Source of the DNA: Sphingomonas ginsenosidimutans
GTDB lineage: Bacteria; Pseudomonadota; Alphaproteobacteria; Sphingomonadales; Sphingomonadaceae
Direction: 5' to 3'
Assembly: GCF_002374835.1 (NCBI RefSeq)
Contig: NZ_NWVD01000008.1
Coordinates: forward strand, 62,001 to 126,000
DNA length: 64,000 nt
Under the pieces are notes generated by a model. That model saw only the letters and a program-made list of their open reading frames with translations, was not told where the DNA came from and did no database searches. Positions 35,638-46,794 of this stretch are shown here, in pieces; positions within the stretch are counted from its first letter, which is position 1; each line of letters starts with the position of its first letter. The position numbers and the translations under genes were made by a program.

Positions 35638-36444
35638 ATGGCGGCACCTGTCGTCTCGATGCAGCAGCTGATCGAAGCCGGCGCGCACTTCGGCCACCAG
35701 ACGCACCGCTGGAACCCGAAGATGAAGCCCTACATCTTCGGTGAGCGCAACGGCGTCCACATCATCGACCTGTCGCAGACCGTGCCGCTGTTCGCGCGCG
35801 CGCTGGAATTCGTGTCGCAGTCGGTGGCGTCGGGCGGCAAGGTGCTGTTCGTCGGCACCAAGCGCCAGGCGCAGGAGCCGGTCGCCGACGCCGCGCGCCG
35901 TGCCGGCCAGCATTTCGTCAACCACCGCTGGCTGGGCGGGATGCTCACCAACTGGAAGACGATCTCCAACTCGATCAAGCGTCTGAAGGCGCTGGAAGAG
36001 CAGCTGTCGGGCAACACCGCGGGCCTGACCAAGAAGGAAGTCCTGCAGCTGACCCGCGAGCGCGACAAGCTGGAGCTGTCGCTGGGCGGCATCCGCGACA
36101 TGGGCGGCGTGCCGGACGTGATGTTCGTAATCGACGCCAACAAGGAAGAGCTGGCGATCAAGGAAGCCAACACGCTGGGCATCCCGGTCGTTGCGATCCT
36201 CGATTCGAACGTGTCGCCGGACGGCATCGCCTTCCCGGTGCCCGCCAATGACGACGCGGCACGCGCGATCCGCCTGTATTGCGAGGCGATCGCGATCGCC
36301 GCGACCCGTGGCAACCAGCAGCAGCAGGCCAGCCGCGGCGTCGACCTGGGCGCGATGAGCGAGCCGCCCGCCGAGGAAGCGCTGGCCGAGGCTCCCGCCG
36401 CGGAGGCCCCGGCCGCTGCCGAGGGCGAAGCCGCCACCGCGTAA
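35638..36444 (+). CDS. rpsB: 30S ribosomal protein S2
   Basis: 268 aa. Diagnostic sequences include [38 protein letters not shown] and PVVAILDSN. It is longer than the E. coli protein (241 aa) because of an Ala/Glu/Pro-rich C-terminal tail of about 35 residues. It binds 16S rRNA at the subunit back. It heads the rpsB-tsf-pyrH-frr-uppS-cdsA-dxr-rseP-bamA gene order. The ATG follows GGAAGGAAC. Confidence 0.98.
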   Translation: MAAPVVSMQQLIEAGAHFGHQTHRWNPKMKPYIFGERNGVHIIDLSQTVPLFARALEFVSQSVASGGKVLFVGTKRQAQEPVADAARRAGQHFVNHRWLGGMLTNWKTISNSIKRLKALEEQLSGNTAGLTKKEVLQLTRERDKLELSLGGIRDMGGVPDVMFVIDANKEELAIKEANTLGIPVVAILDSNVSPDGIAFPVPANDDAARAIRLYCEAIAIAATRGNQQQQASRGVDLGAMSEPPAEEALAEAPAAEAPAAAEGEAATA

Positions 36445-36462
36445 GCGACGCGCGAATGTCAT

Positions 36463-36484
36463 GGAGGCTTCCTATGGAGCCTCC
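36463..36484 (+). terminator. Hairpin between rpsB and tsf (attenuator-like)
   Basis: GGAGGCT (36463-36469) pairs with AGCCTCC (36478-36484) around an 8-base loop. Only a short ATTTCCC follows, so read-through into tsf is expected; it could set the S2 to EF-Ts ratio or stabilise the rpsB message. Confidence 0.5.
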
Positions 36485-36559
36485 CCGATTTCCCGTTCGA
36501 GGCGCGGCGGTTCGCAAGCGGATCGTCGCGCTTCGGCGCATCTGAGTGAGGACAGTATA

Positions 36560-37495
36560 ATGGCCGATATCACGGCAGCGATGGTCAAGGACCTGCGCGA
36601 GAAGAGCGGCGCGGGCATGATGGATTGCAAGAAGGCGCTGAACGAGGCCGGCGGCGACATGGATGCCGCGCTGGACTGGCTGCGCACCAAGGGCCTGGCC
36701 GCGGCGCAGAAGAAGTCGAGCCGTACCGCCGCTGAGGGTCTGGTCGGCGTCGCCGTCGCCGGCACCAAGGGTGCGGTGGTCGAGGTGAATTCCGAAACCG
36801 ACTTCGTCGCGAAGAACGAGCAGTTCCAGGGCTTCGTGCGCGACGTGACGCAGATCGCGCTCGCCACCGGCGGTGACGTCGATGCGATCAAGGCCGCGGC
36901 GATGCCGTCGGGCAAGACCGTCGAGGAAGCGCTGACCAACAACATCGCGACGATCGGCGAGAACCAGTCGATCCGCCGCGCCAAGCGTCTGGAAGTGTCG
37001 AAGGGCGCGGTCGTGTCCTACGTCCACAACCAGCAGGCGCCCGGCATGGGCAAGATCGGCGTGCTGGTCGCGCTGGAATCGGATGCCGCCGACGAGGTGC
37101 TGCAGAAGCTGGGCCGCGACCTGGCGATGCACGTCGCCGCCGCCTTCCCGAAGGCGCTGAACGAGGGCGACCTGGACGAGGCCGAGATCGAGCGCGAGCG
37201 CGCGATCGCGACCGAGAAGGCGGCCGAATCCGGCAAGCCGGCCGACATCATCGCCAAGATGGTCGAAGGCTCGATCGCCAAGTACCGCAAGGAGCACGCG
37301 CTGGTGAGCCAGCTGTTCGTCATGGACGGCAAGACCAAGATCAGCGACGTCGTTGCCAAGGCGGGCAAGGATGCGGGTGCGCAGATCGTGCTGAAGGACT
37401 ATGTCCGCTTCCAGCTGGGCGAAGGCATCGAGAAGGAAGTGTCGGACTTCGCGGCGGAAGTCGCCGCCGCATCGGGCGTGCCGCAGCACGCCTGA
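36560..37495 (+). CDS. tsf: Elongation factor Ts
   Basis: 311 aa from the ATG giving [21 protein letters not shown]. The N-terminal UBA-like helix bundle and the EF-Tu-contacting TDFVAKN motif are present, followed by the two-domain core ([16 protein letters not shown]). It recycles EF-Tu by GDP release. The upstream in-frame extension runs through the intergenic hairpin and is not translated. A GNRA-capped terminator-like hairpin follows. Confidence 0.98.
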   Translation: MADITAAMVKDLREKSGAGMMDCKKALNEAGGDMDAALDWLRTKGLAAAQKKSSRTAAEGLVGVAVAGTKGAVVEVNSETDFVAKNEQFQGFVRDVTQIALATGGDVDAIKAAAMPSGKTVEEALTNNIATIGENQSIRRAKRLEVSKGAVVSYVHNQQAPGMGKIGVLVALESDAADEVLQKLGRDLAMHVAAAFPKALNEGDLDEAEIERERAIATEKAAESGKPADIIAKMVEGSIAKYRKEHALVSQLFVMDGKTKISDVVAKAGKDAGAQIVLKDYVRFQLGEGIEKEVSDFAAEVAAASGVPQHA

Positions 37496-37533
37496 CGCGC
37501 CTGCCCGATGCGTGCGTCGGGCCGCATGACGAG

Positions 37534-37564
37534 CCGCCGCGCCGGGTGACCGGGGCGGCGGTTT
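37534..37564 (+). terminator. Terminator-like hairpin after tsf
   Basis: CCGCCGC pairs with GCGGCGG and an inner CCGG/CCGG helix with a GTGA loop continues the stem after a G-G mismatch; TTTG follows. It lies 38 bases after the tsf stop and about 100 bases before pyrH, suggesting pyrH has its own promoter as well as read-through. Confidence 0.65.
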
Positions 37565-37662
37565 GCCTGTGGGGCCAGGGCGCAAGCCCCCTTGTCAACC
37601 CATTGCCAGTCGCGGGCCCCGCGCCTAGGGTCCGCGCGCCTTTCCAACAGCGTCCGGATCCC

Positions 37663-38394
37663 ATGACCCATCCCCGTTTCAAGCGCATCCTCCTGAAGCT
37701 GTCGGGCGAGGTCTTGATGGGCGCCGACGGCCTGGCGATCGACCCGTCGGTCACCGCGCGCGTCGCGGAGGAGATCGCCGACGTGAAGGCGCAGGGCTAT
37801 GAGCTGTGCGTCGTGGTCGGCGGGGGCAACATCTTCCGCGGGCTGGCCGCGGCGGCCAAGGGGTTCGAGCGCGGCACCGCCGACTATATGGGAATGCTGG
37901 CGACGGTGATGAACGCGCTGGCCGTCCAGAACGCGCTGGAGCAGATCGGCGTCGACACGCGCGTCCAGTCGGCGATCCCGATGCAGTCGGTGTGCGAACC
38001 GTTCATCCGCCGCCGGGCGGAGCGGCACCTGGAAAAGGGCCGCGTGGTGATCTTCGCCGCAGGCGTCGGATCGCCGTTCTTCACCACTGACAGCGGCGCG
38101 GCGCTGCGCGCGGCGGAGCTGAACTGCGACGCGCTGTTCAAGGGCACGTCGGTGGACGGCGTCTATGATGCCGATCCGAAGAAGGTGGCGGGCGCGACCC
38201 GTTACGAAACAGTGAGTTATGACACGGTTCTGGCGAAGAACCTGAAGGTGATGGACGCCAGCGCGATCGCGCTGTGCCGTGATTCGAACATCCCGATCGT
38301 CGTCTTCAACATCCGCGAGCACGGCAATTTCGCCGCCGTGCTGCGCGGTGAAGGCGTGTCGACCGTGGTGCAGAAAGAGATGGAGACCAAGTAA
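37663..38394 (+). CDS. pyrH: UMP kinase
   Basis: 243 aa amino-acid-kinase fold. It begins [31 protein letters not shown] is the nucleotide-binding glycine loop, [14 protein letters not shown] binds UMP, and [15 protein letters not shown] is the C-terminal landmark. It makes UDP from UMP and is regulated by UTP/GTP in relatives. Its stop shares the A with the frr start (TAATG). Confidence 0.97.
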   Translation: MTHPRFKRILLKLSGEVLMGADGLAIDPSVTARVAEEIADVKAQGYELCVVVGGGNIFRGLAAAAKGFERGTADYMGMLATVMNALAVQNALEQIGVDTRVQSAIPMQSVCEPFIRRRAERHLEKGRVVIFAAGVGSPFFTTDSGAALRAAELNCDALFKGTSVDGVYDADPKKVAGATRYETVSYDTVLAKNLKVMDASAIALCRDSNIPIVVFNIREHGNFAAVLRGEGVSTVVQKEMETK

Positions 38395-38951
38395 TGCCCG
38401 CGTATGACAAGGCCGACCTGGAGCGGCGCATGAACGGTGCGGTCGAATCGCTCAAGGGCGATCTGGGCGGCCTGCGCACCGGGCGCGCCGCGGTGTCGCT
38501 GCTCGATCCGGTGACCGTCGAGGTCTATGGCGCGCACATGCCGCTCAACCAGGTGGCGACCGTGTCGGCGCCCGAACCGCGGATGCTGTCGGTCCAGGTG
38601 TGGGACAAGACCAACGTCGGGCCGGTGGAAAAGGCGATCCGTTCGGCGGGGCTGGGGCTGAACCCGATCAACGACGGCAACACGCTGCGCCTGCCGATCC
38701 CCGACCTGACCGAGGAGCGCCGCAAGGAATTGGCGAAGCTGGCCGGGCAATATTCGGAAAAGGCCAAGGTGGCGGTGCGCAACGTGCGCCGCGACGGCAT
38801 GGACGCGCTGAAGACCGACGAGAAGAAGGGCGTGTTCAGCGAGGACGAGCGCAAGCGCCACGAAGCGGAGGTGCAGAAGCTGACCGACGCGACGATCGCC
38901 GAGATCGACACGGTCGCGGCCGCCAAGGAAAAGGAAATCCTCGGCAAGTGA
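38394..38951 (+). CDS. frr: Ribosome recycling factor
   Basis: 185 aa, exactly family length. Core phrases: [46 protein letters not shown] and [10 protein letters not shown]. It splits post-termination ribosomes with EF-G. It overlaps pyrH by one base, and the two are surely co-translated. Confidence 0.98.
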   Translation: MPAYDKADLERRMNGAVESLKGDLGGLRTGRAAVSLLDPVTVEVYGAHMPLNQVATVSAPEPRMLSVQVWDKTNVGPVEKAIRSAGLGLNPINDGNTLRLPIPDLTEERRKELAKLAGQYSEKAKVAVRNVRRDGMDALKTDEKKGVFSEDERKRHEAEVQKLTDATIAEIDTVAAAKEKEILGK

Positions 38952-38982
38952 TGGCCATGGGGGCCAGGGGCGCGCGCAGGTG

Positions 38983-39714
38983 ATGGCGACCGCGGCGGCA
39001 TCGCAGCCGGTGGCGCAGCACATGCCGCGCCACGTGGCGATCATCATGGACGGCAACGGCCGCTGGGCCGCGCAACGCCACCTGCCGCGGGCCGCCGGGC
39101 ACCGCGCGGGGGTGGAGGCGGTGCGCGCGGTGACGCGCGCGGCGCGTGCGATGGGCGTGCAGGCGCTGACGCTCTACGCCTTCTCCTCGGAGAACTGGCG
39201 CCGGCCGGCGGAGGAGGTCAGCGGGCTGATGGGCCTGCTCAAATTCTTCATCCGCAACGACCTGGCCGAACTGGTGCGCGAGAACGTGCGGCTGCGCGTG
39301 ATCGGCGACTATCGCCGATTCCCGGCCGATGTCGTCGCGCTGGTCGACGATGCGCTGGCGCGTACCGCCGCCAATACCGGCCCGATCCTGGCGATCGCGC
39401 TGAACTACGGCGCACAGGCCGAACTGGTCACGGCGGCGCAGCGGCTGGCGGCGCGCGCCGCGGCGGGCGCGATCCCGGTCGAGGCGATCGACAGCGATGC
39501 GATCGAGGCGGAGCTGGAAACGCGCGAGCTGCCCCCGCTCGACCTGTTGATCCGCACCTCTGGCGAACAGCGGCTGTCGAATTTCCTTTTGTGGCAGGCG
39601 GCCTATGCCGAATTGCTGTTCGTCGACACGCTGTGGCCCGATTTCGGCCCCGACGATCTGGCCGCCGCGATCAGCGCGTTCGGGCAGCGCCAGCGCCGCT
39701 ACGGCGGGCTGTGA
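38983..39714 (+). CDS. uppS: Isoprenyl transferase (undecaprenyl diphosphate synthase type)
   Basis: 243 aa cis-prenyltransferase. HVAIIMDGNGRWA holds the catalytic Asp, GHRAGVEAVR and the SSENWRRPAEEV loop follow, and RTSGEQRLSNFLLWQ is near the end. It builds the C55 lipid carrier for peptidoglycan. A GTG directly before the ATG could serve instead. The N-terminal 14 residues are variable. Confidence 0.95.
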   Translation: MATAAASQPVAQHMPRHVAIIMDGNGRWAAQRHLPRAAGHRAGVEAVRAVTRAARAMGVQALTLYAFSSENWRRPAEEVSGLMGLLKFFIRNDLAELVRENVRLRVIGDYRRFPADVVALVDDALARTAANTGPILAIALNYGAQAELVTAAQRLAARAAAGAIPVEAIDSDAIEAELETRELPPLDLLIRTSGEQRLSNFLLWQAAYAELLFVDTLWPDFGPDDLAAAISAFGQRQRRYGGL

Positions 39715-39724
39715 GCGCCCGCGC

Positions 39725-40558
39725 ATGAGCGATTCGTCGCCGTCACCCTTTCCTCCGACGCCCGATGCGGCGCTGCGCACGCCGTCGAACCTCAGGCTGC
39801 GGATGATCGCCAGCGTCGCAATGATCGCGGTCGCTTCGGTGGCGCTGATCCTCGGCGACATCGCCTTCTGGCTGCTGGCGGTGGTGGTCGCGTTGTTCAT
39901 GATGGCCGAATGGGGCGATCTGCAGAAGGTGCCGCCCAAGACCAAGCGGCTGGCGCAATTCGCGCTCAGCGTGCCGCTGGCGACGATGGCGCCGGCGTGG
40001 CTGATCCTGGAAACGCACGACTTCTTCACGCTGGGGCTGGTCGCGGGGGCGGCGTTCTTCGTCGCGATCGTCACCCGGCTGCCGCGACTGGCGCTGGGCG
40101 TGGCCTATTGCGGGCTGCCGGTACTGGCGCTGGTGTTCCTGCGCCGGCAGGACGACGGGCTGCTCTATGCCTTCTGGGCGATGGCGCTGGTGTGGGCGTG
40201 CGATATCGGCGCGTTCTTCGCCGGGCGGTCGATCGGCGGGCCGAAGCTGGCGCCGCGGCTGTCACCGAACAAGACCTGGGCGGGGCTGGGCGGGGGCGTG
40301 ATCGCCGCCGGTGCACTGGGGCTGCTGTTGTGGGCCGAGGCGGGACTGCCGGCGCTGCTGGCGGGGATGTCGCCGCTGTTGGCGGTGCTGGCGCAGGCCG
40401 GCGACCTGTACGAAAGCTGGCTGAAGCGCGTGGCGGGAGTGAAGGATTCGGGCAACGTCCTGCCCGGCCATGGCGGCGTGCTGGACCGGATCGACGGGCT
40501 GGTCCCGGTCGCGCCCGTCGCCGCGTTGCTGGTCGCCATCCCGCAGATCCTGTCATGA
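39725..40558 (+). CDS. cdsA: Phosphatidate cytidylyltransferase
   Basis: 277 aa with about seven membrane helices. The C-terminal signature of CTP:phosphatidate cytidylyltransferases is present: SPNKTWAGLGGG, then ESWLKRVAGVKDSG and PGHGGVLDRIDGL. It makes CDP-diacylglycerol, the substrate of pssA at 34 kb. Its stop overlaps the dxr start (ATGA). Confidence 0.95.
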   Translation: MSDSSPSPFPPTPDAALRTPSNLRLRMIASVAMIAVASVALILGDIAFWLLAVVVALFMMAEWGDLQKVPPKTKRLAQFALSVPLATMAPAWLILETHDFFTLGLVAGAAFFVAIVTRLPRLALGVAYCGLPVLALVFLRRQDDGLLYAFWAMALVWACDIGAFFAGRSIGGPKLAPRLSPNKTWAGLGGGVIAAGALGLLLWAEAGLPALLAGMSPLLAVLAQAGDLYESWLKRVAGVKDSGNVLPGHGGVLDRIDGLVPVAPVAALLVAIPQILS

Positions 40559-41712
40559 GGACGGTGACGATCCTGGGGGCGACCGGCTCGGTCGGCACCT
40601 CCACGCTGGATCTGGTCGAGCGCGAGCCGGAGCGGTTCCGCGTCCGCGCGCTGACCGCGCACCGCGACGTCGCCAAGCTGGCCGCCGCCGCGATCCGCAC
40701 GCGCGCCGAGCAGGCGGTGGTCGCCGACGAGGGCTGCCTGCCCGCGCTGCGCGATGCGCTGGCCGGCACCGGCATCGCCGCGGCGGGCGGGGAGCAGGCG
40801 GTGTGCGAGGCGGCCGGGTCGGGCGCCGACTGGACGATGGGCGCGATCGTCGGCTGTGCCGGGCTGCGGCCGGTGCTGGCAGCGATCGAACGTGGCGGCA
40901 CGGTGGTGCTGGCCAACAAGGAACCGTTGGTGTCCGCGGGCGCGATCGTGATGGCCGCCGCGCGCGACCATGGCGCGGCGGTGCTGCCCGCCGACAGCGA
41001 GCACAACGCCATCTTCCAGTGCCTGGACATGGCGCGGCCGGAGCGGGTCCGGCGCATCATCCTGACCGCCAGCGGCGGGCCGTTCCGCGACTGGTCGCTC
41101 GAGCGGATGGCGTCGGTGACCCCGGCACAGGCAGTCGCGCATCCCAATTGGTCGATGGGCGCCAAGATCTCGATCGACAGCGCCACGATGATGAACAAGG
41201 GGCTGGAACTGATCGAGGCGGCGGTGCTGTTCCCGGTGGAGCCGGCGCGGATCGAGATCGTGATCCACCGCCAGTCGGTGATCCACTCGATGGTCGACTA
41301 CGTCGACGGATCGATGCTGGCGCAGCTGGGGCCGAGCGACATGCGGGTGCCGATCGCGCATTGCCTGGCCTGGCCGGACCGGATGGCGACTCCGATGGAA
41401 CCGCTGGACCTGGTGAAGCTGGGCCGGCTCGACTTCGAGGCCCCCGATCCGGTGCGGTTCCGCTCGCTCGCGCTCGCCCGCGCGGCGGTCGAGACGGGCG
41501 GCGCGCGCCCCGCGATCCTGAACGCCGCGAACGAGGTGGCGGTGGCGGCATTTCTGGCGGGTAACATCGCGTTTCTTGAAATCGCCGCAATCGTGGACGA
41601 TACGTTGCAACGCTATGACCCGGCCGCGCCGGACACGCTCGACGAGGTGTTGCACGTCGATGCGCGGGCGCGGGAGTTCGCCGGTGAGCGCGTGAAGGAT
41701 TGCGTGGCTTGA
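40555..41712 (+). CDS. dxr: 1-deoxy-D-xylulose 5-phosphate reductoisomerase
   Basis: 385 aa. NADPH-binding ILGATGSVGTSTLD at the start; VLANKEPLVSAG, LPADSEHNAIFQ (metal ligands) and SIDSATMMNKGLE are diagnostic. It catalyses the second MEP-pathway step, feeding the isoprenoid needed by UppS. Overlaps cdsA by 4 bases and rseP by up to 13. Confidence 0.97.
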   Translation: MRTVTILGATGSVGTSTLDLVEREPERFRVRALTAHRDVAKLAAAAIRTRAEQAVVADEGCLPALRDALAGTGIAAAGGEQAVCEAAGSGADWTMGAIVGCAGLRPVLAAIERGGTVVLANKEPLVSAGAIVMAAARDHGAAVLPADSEHNAIFQCLDMARPERVRRIILTASGGPFRDWSLERMASVTPAQAVAHPNWSMGAKISIDSATMMNKGLELIEAAVLFPVEPARIEIVIHRQSVIHSMVDYVDGSMLAQLGPSDMRVPIAHCLAWPDRMATPMEPLDLVKLGRLDFEAPDPVRFRSLALARAAVETGGARPAILNAANEVAVAAFLAGNIAFLEIAAIVDDTLQRYDPAAPDTLDEVLHVDARAREFAGERVKDCVA

Positions 41713-42842
41713 TCCAGACCCCCGGACTGCTGCTGACCCTGCTGGCCTTCGTGCTGGTGATCGGTCCGCTCGTCTTCGTGCATGAGCTCGGCCATTATGC
41801 CGCCGGCCGCTGGTTCGGGATCAAGGCGGACGTCTTCTCGATCGGGTTCGGGCGCGAGATCGCCGGCTGGACCGACCGGCGCGGTACGCGGTGGAAGGTC
41901 GCGTGGCTGCCGCTGGGCGGCTATGTGAAGTTCGCCGGCGACATGAATCCCGCCGGGCAACCGGATGCCGACTGGCTGGCGCTGCCCGCCGAGGAACGCG
42001 CCCGGACGTTCCAGGCCAAGCCGGTGTGGCAGCGCGCGATCGTCGTTGCCGCGGGACCGGTGGTCAATTTCGTGCTGGCGGTGCTGATCCTGGCGGGCTT
42101 CGCGCTGGCCTATGGCGATGCGCAGACCCCGGCGGTGGTGGGGCAGGCGATGCCCGGCACCGTCGCCGCGCAGGTCGGCCTGCGCACGGGCGACCGCGTC
42201 ACCGCGCTGGGCGGGCGTCCGGTCGAGACGTTCGAGGACATGGTGCGGTTCGTGAAGATCCGCGCGGGCGAGCGGGTGCGCGTCGATTACGTGCGCGACG
42301 GCACGCCGATGCATGTCGATGCGACGATCGCGACGCAGGTGCAGCGCGACCGCTTCGGCAACGAGTTCCGCGTCGGCCTGCTCGGCATCCGCCCGGCAGC
42401 GCCGGTGGTGCGGCAGGTCGGCGTGCTGGAGGCACCGGTAATCGCGGTCCAGCGCACCGGGCAGATCGTGCAGATGATGGTCGAGACGATCGGCCAGATC
42501 GTCAGCGGGCGGCGTTCGGTGAAGGAACTGGGCGGCCCGCTGTCGATCGCGAAGGTGTCCGGCGAACAGATCACGCTGGGGCCGGAGGCGTTCGTTTTCC
42601 TGATCGCGCTGGTTTCGATCAATCTGGGGTTCATCAACCTGCTGCCAGTGCCGATGCTGGATGGCGGGCACCTGCTGTTCTATGCGATCGAGGCGGTGCG
42701 ACGGCGACCGGTGGCGCCGCAGACAATGGAATGGGCGTATCGCGGCGGATTGATGGCGGTCCTGGCGCTGATGCTGCTGGTCACGTTCAACGATCTCGGC
42801 AACTTCGGCCTGTGGCGGCATCTGGCCGGCTTGATCGGTTGA
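41709..42842 (+). CDS. rseP: RIP metalloprotease RseP (site-2 protease family)
   Basis: Intramembrane zinc protease with HELGH on the first helix, one PDZ domain in the middle (about residues 125-195; GLRTGDRVTALGGRPV) and the NPDG-like LLPVPMLDGGH near the C-terminus. There is no ATG near the start: TTG at 41709 overlaps the dxr stop (TTGA) and another TTG at 41700 would add three residues. In E. coli it cleaves the anti-sigma factor RseA; in this cluster envelope-stress or signal-peptide clearance roles are likely. Confidence 0.93.
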   Translation: MIQTPGLLLTLLAFVLVIGPLVFVHELGHYAAGRWFGIKADVFSIGFGREIAGWTDRRGTRWKVAWLPLGGYVKFAGDMNPAGQPDADWLALPAEERARTFQAKPVWQRAIVVAAGPVVNFVLAVLILAGFALAYGDAQTPAVVGQAMPGTVAAQVGLRTGDRVTALGGRPVETFEDMVRFVKIRAGERVRVDYVRDGTPMHVDATIATQVQRDRFGNEFRVGLLGIRPAAPVVRQVGVLEAPVIAVQRTGQIVQMMVETIGQIVSGRRSVKELGGPLSIAKVSGEQITLGPEAFVFLIALVSINLGFINLLPVPMLDGGHLLFYAIEAVRRRPVAPQTMEWAYRGGLMAVLALMLLVTFNDLGNFGLWRHLAGLIG

Positions 42843-42900
42843 CGAAGGTAAGGCAGGGCGACGCGGCGGCGCTCTGCGGTTTCTCTCGGGTGGGATTTTG

Positions 42901-45621
42901 GTGACGGTGCTCAACGTTTCGACTTCGCGGGCGCGTGCCTCGGCGACCTTGCTCGGTTGCACGATGCTGGCGGGCGTCCCGCTCGCCGCATCGGCGCAGA
43001 CCATGCCGGCGGCCACGCCGGCCCCCGCATCGGCACCGGCCGCCCCCGTGGCGGCCCCGGTGGCCGCGACCAAGGTCATCAAGACGCTGCGCGTCGACGG
43101 CACGCAGCGGATCGAGCCGGAAACCGCGCTCAGCTATACCAAGCTGCGGCAGGGGCAGGCGTACACCAACGAGACGCTCGATCAGGCGATCAAGGACCTG
43201 TACGCCAGCGACCTGTTCGCCGACGTGACGATCGCGGGCGCCGACACCGGCGACATCGTGATCCGCGTGCGGGAGAACCCGATCATCAACCGCGTGATCC
43301 TGGAGGGCAACAAGCGCCTGAAGGAAGACAAGATCACGAAGGAGATCCGGCTGAAGCCGCGGCAGATCTTCACCCGGTCCGCGGTCCGCGCGGACGTGGC
43401 GCGGATCGTCGAGCTGTATCGCCGCCAGGGCCGCTTCGCCGCCAGCGTCGAGCCGAAGATGGTCAGCCTGGACCAGAACCGCGTCGACGTGGTGTTCGAG
43501 ATCACCGAGGGCCCGAAGTCGAAGGTCCGCCAGATCAACATCCTGGGCAACGAGGTGTTCAGCGACAGCAAGCTGCGCGCGCAGATGGCGACCAAGGAAG
43601 CGCGCTTCTTCCGCTTCCTGTCATCCGGCACCTCCTACGACCAGGACCGGCTGGCCTATGACCAGCAGAAGCTGCGCCAGTTCTACCTGACCGAAGGCTA
43701 TGCCGATTTCCGCGTGACGTCGGCGGTTGCCGAGCTGACCCCGGACCGCAAGGACTTCATCATCACCTATGTGGTGGAGGAAGGCCCGCGCTACAAATTC
43801 GGCGACGTCACCGTCGACAGCGATATCCGCGATTTCGACGGGAAGAAGCTGGCCGCGACGCTGCCGGTCAAGAAGGGCGAATGGTATAACGCCAAGATGG
43901 TGGAGGACACCGTCGACAACCTGAGCGAGACCGCCGGGCTGTTCGGCTATGCCTTCACCGAGGTCAGCCCGGAATTCCAGCGCGACCGTGACGCGCTGAC
44001 CATGTCGATCAATTTCCACATCGGCCAGGCGCAGCGCACCTATGTCGAGCGGGTCGATATCACCGGCAACACCCAGACGCAGGACAAGGTGATCCGCCGC
44101 GAGGTCCGCCTCGCGGAAGGCGACGCCTTCAACAGCTTCCAGGTGAAGCGGTCGCAGGACCGCATCAACTCGCTGGGTTATTTCCAGGACAAGTTCGAGA
44201 TCAAGCAGACGCCGGGGTCCGCCCCCGACCGCGTCCTGCTGGAGGCGAACGTCGAGGAGAAGTCGACCGGCGAACTGCAGCTGTCGGCGGGCTTCTCCAG
44301 TCTGGAGCGGTTCATCATCCAGGCCAATATCACGCAGAACAATTTCCGCGGTAAGGGCCAGACGCTGCGTGCCGGCGTCAATTATTCCAGCTATTCCAAG
44401 TCGATCGAGCTGGGCTTTACCGAGCCTTATGTCTTCGATCGCAACATCGCGCTGGGCGTCGACATCTTCCGCCGCGACTTCAACGCCTTCAACTTCATCG
44501 GCACCGATCGTAACACCACCTACAGCCAGGTATCGACCGGTTTCCAGGTGCGCACCGGCGTGCCGCTGACCGAATATTGGCAGCTCGCCGGCCGCTACAC
44601 CTTCTCCTATGATGAGGTCGGGCTGGACCAGGCGACCTTCTTCACCAACGGCGCGTGCGACCGGCTGAAGGCGGGCAATTACCTGTGCGACGCGCTGGGC
44701 AACCGCCTGACGTCGAGCGTTGGCTACTCGCTGATCTTCGACAGCCTCAACAGCCGGCTGCGGCCGACTGCCGGGCAGCGGTTCACCTTCAGCCAGGATT
44801 TCGCCGGCCTGGGCGGCGACGTGCGCTACATCCGCACCCGGCTAGAAGGGTCGAAGTTCTGGGGTCTCGGCGGCGGCTTCGTCGCGTCGCTGACCGGCGA
44901 GGGCGGCTATATCCATTCGCTGGAATCGTCGCGCGGACCGGGGATCGACAAGATCCGCATCACCGACCGCTTCTATCTGGGCGAGCCGCAGTTCCGCGGC
45001 TTCGACATCCGCGGCGTCGGCCCGCGCGTGCTGCGCCAATATTATACCAACGACGCCAGCGGAAAGCAGGTGCTGGTCACCGACCGCGACCAGATCGTCG
45101 ATGACGCGCTGGGCGGCCGCGCCTATTACCTGGGCAAGCTGGAGCTGGAGATACCGCTGGGCGCCGGTGCGCGCGAACTGGGGCTGCGCCCGTCGATCTA
45201 TGCGCAGGTCGGCAGCCTGTTCAACATCACTCGCCCGCTGCCCACCGCGACGTTCCCGACCACCACCGATGCGGCGGGCAACACGGTCGTCCTGCCGCTG
45301 CCGCAGCGCGACACGGCGGGCAACCCGCTGTTCACCTATGTCAATGCCGGCGGCCTGTCGGTACAGACGTCGTGCGCCGCGGGTATCCCGGATGCGTCGG
45401 GGACGTGTAACGGCGTGGTGCCGAACAGCCCGCTGATCGCGTCGCAGCCGTTCAAGGAAACCTTCCTGGGCAATTCGGCCCAGCCGCGCGTTTCGGTCGG
45501 CATCGGCGTCAACTGGAATTCGCCGTTCGGGCCGCTGCGCATCGATCTCGCCAAGGCGCTGGTGACGCAGCCGGGCGACGACAAGAAACTCGTCACCTTC
45601 AACGTAGGGACACAGTTCTGA
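42901..45621 (+). CDS. bamA: Outer membrane protein assembly factor BamA
   Basis: About 906 aa. A signal peptide ending near AASAQ is followed by an Ala/Pro-rich spacer, five POTRA domains (about 55-440; e.g. [14 protein letters not shown] and [17 protein letters not shown]) and a 16-strand Omp85 barrel ending in TFNVGTQF with the terminal Phe. GTG at 42901 is used, though TTG at 42898 is possible. It inserts beta-barrel proteins into the outer membrane. There is a 58-base gap to rseP, whereas the following ompH start overlaps the bamA stop. Confidence 0.97.
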   Translation: MTVLNVSTSRARASATLLGCTMLAGVPLAASAQTMPAATPAPASAPAAPVAAPVAATKVIKTLRVDGTQRIEPETALSYTKLRQGQAYTNETLDQAIKDLYASDLFADVTIAGADTGDIVIRVRENPIINRVILEGNKRLKEDKITKEIRLKPRQIFTRSAVRADVARIVELYRRQGRFAASVEPKMVSLDQNRVDVVFEITEGPKSKVRQINILGNEVFSDSKLRAQMATKEARFFRFLSSGTSYDQDRLAYDQQKLRQFYLTEGYADFRVTSAVAELTPDRKDFIITYVVEEGPRYKFGDVTVDSDIRDFDGKKLAATLPVKKGEWYNAKMVEDTVDNLSETAGLFGYAFTEVSPEFQRDRDALTMSINFHIGQAQRTYVERVDITGNTQTQDKVIRREVRLAEGDAFNSFQVKRSQDRINSLGYFQDKFEIKQTPGSAPDRVLLEANVEEKSTGELQLSAGFSSLERFIIQANITQNNFRGKGQTLRAGVNYSSYSKSIELGFTEPYVFDRNIALGVDIFRRDFNAFNFIGTDRNTTYSQVSTGFQVRTGVPLTEYWQLAGRYTFSYDEVGLDQATFFTNGACDRLKAGNYLCDALGNRLTSSVGYSLIFDSLNSRLRPTAGQRFTFSQDFAGLGGDVRYIRTRLEGSKFWGLGGGFVASLTGEGGYIHSLESSRGPGIDKIRITDRFYLGEPQFRGFDIRGVGPRVLRQYYTNDASGKQVLVTDRDQIVDDALGGRAYYLGKLELEIPLGAGARELGLRPSIYAQVGSLFNITRPLPTATFPTTTDAAGNTVVLPLPQRDTAGNPLFTYVNAGGLSVQTSCAAGIPDASGTCNGVVPNSPLIASQPFKETFLGNSAQPRVSVGIGVNWNSPFGPLRIDLAKALVTQPGDDKKLVTFNVGTQF

Positions 45622-46271
45622 TGACGACCTTCAAGACCCTTCTCCTCGCCGCCGCGCTCGCCGCGCCGGCCGCGATCGTCTCGACCAGCGCCACTGCGCA
45701 GGTGGGCGGCGTCGCCGTGGCCGATCCCGAAGCGGCGGTCGCCAATTCGAAGGCATGGGCGACCGCCCGCACCCAGATCCAGACGACCTACAAGGCGCAG
45801 ATCGACCAGGCGAACGCGCGTCGCCAGGCGATCTCGACCGAGCTGCAGCCGCTGGTCGACGCCTACCAGAAGGCCGCCGCCGCCCCCGGCGCGACCGAGG
45901 CATCGCTGCGATCGCAGGCGACCGCGATCCAGACCAAGGAGCAGGCCGGCAATGCCGAGCTGCAGCGGCTGACCGCGCCGGCCAGCCGCGCGCAGGCCTA
46001 TGCGCTGGAGCAGATCTCCGCCAAGCTGCCCGACGCGGTGAGCGCGGCGGTCCGCGCGAAGAACGTCAGCCTGCTGCTGCGCCCGAACGCGGCGCTGTTC
46101 GCGCAGCCGACCGCCGACATCACCTCGGCGATTACCGCCGAGCTGGACCGTACCGTGCCGACCGTCGGCATCACTCCGCCGGCCAATTGGCAGCCGGGTC
46201 AGCAGCAGCAGCAGGGCGCCGCCGCTGCCGCCCCCGCCGCCAGCAACAACCGCGCCCCCGCCGGCCGGTGA
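45621..46271 (+). CDS. OmpH/Skp family periplasmic chaperone
   Basis: 216 aa with signal peptide (cleavage near SATAQ). The mature part is helical: [20 protein letters not shown], then long Gln/Ala-rich coiled-coil arms, and a low-complexity tail [13 protein letters not shown]. Skp trimers hold unfolded outer-membrane proteins for BamA; the start overlaps the bamA stop (TGATG), fitting that role. It is slightly longer than E. coli Skp because of the Gln/Ala tail. Confidence 0.88.
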   Translation: MTTFKTLLLAAALAAPAAIVSTSATAQVGGVAVADPEAAVANSKAWATARTQIQTTYKAQIDQANARRQAISTELQPLVDAYQKAAAAPGATEASLRSQATAIQTKEQAGNAELQRLTAPASRAQAYALEQISAKLPDAVSAAVRAKNVSLLLRPNAALFAQPTADITSAITAELDRTVPTVGITPPANWQPGQQQQQGAAAAAPAASNNRAPAGR

Positions 46272-46762
46272 GCGGCACGGCGGCTGACGCTGCGGTGACG
46301 GGCGGCCCGATCGGGCCGTTCGACATCGCGCGCGTGATGGCGGCGTTGCCGCATCGCTACCCGATGCTGCTGGTCGACCGGGTCGAGGAGATCATCCCCG
46401 ACCGGTCGATCCGTGCCATCAAGGCGGTGACGATCAACGAAGGCTTCTTCCAGGGACATTTTCCCGGCCGTCCGATCATGCCGGGCGTGCTGATCGTCGA
46501 GGCGCTGGCGCAGGCCGCCGGCGTGCTGGCGGTGGAAAGCCTCGGCCTCGCCGGATCGGGCAAGCTGGTTTATTTCATGGCGATCGAGAACGCCAAGTTC
46601 CGCAAGCCGGTGGAACCGGGCGTGCTGCTGAGCCTAGAGGTCGAGTTCGTCCAGAAGCGCAGCAGCGTGTGCAAGTTCGCCGGTGTCGCCAGGATCGACG
46701 GACAGGTCGCGGCCGAGGCGAGCTTCACCGCGATGATCGCCGATCCGCCCAAGGCGGGCTGA
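46268..46762 (+). CDS. fabZ: 3-hydroxyacyl-ACP dehydratase FabZ
   Basis: 164 aa hot-dog fold. [13 protein letters not shown] and the active-site His in [23 protein letters not shown] are diagnostic, with the Glu in the same helix. The GTG start overlaps the ompH stop (GTGA); an internal ATG at 46338 would remove the leading low-complexity residues. It dehydrates hydroxyacyl-ACP in fatty-acid and lipid A precursor synthesis. lpxA/lpxD, often adjacent in other bacteria, are absent here. Confidence 0.96.
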   Translation: MSGTAADAAVTGGPIGPFDIARVMAALPHRYPMLLVDRVEEIIPDRSIRAIKAVTINEGFFQGHFPGRPIMPGVLIVEALAQAAGVLAVESLGLAGSGKLVYFMAIENAKFRKPVEPGVLLSLEVEFVQKRSSVCKFAGVARIDGQVAAEASFTAMIADPPKAG

Positions 46763-46794
46763 AACCGCCGGCCACGATCGGCCGACGACAGATT

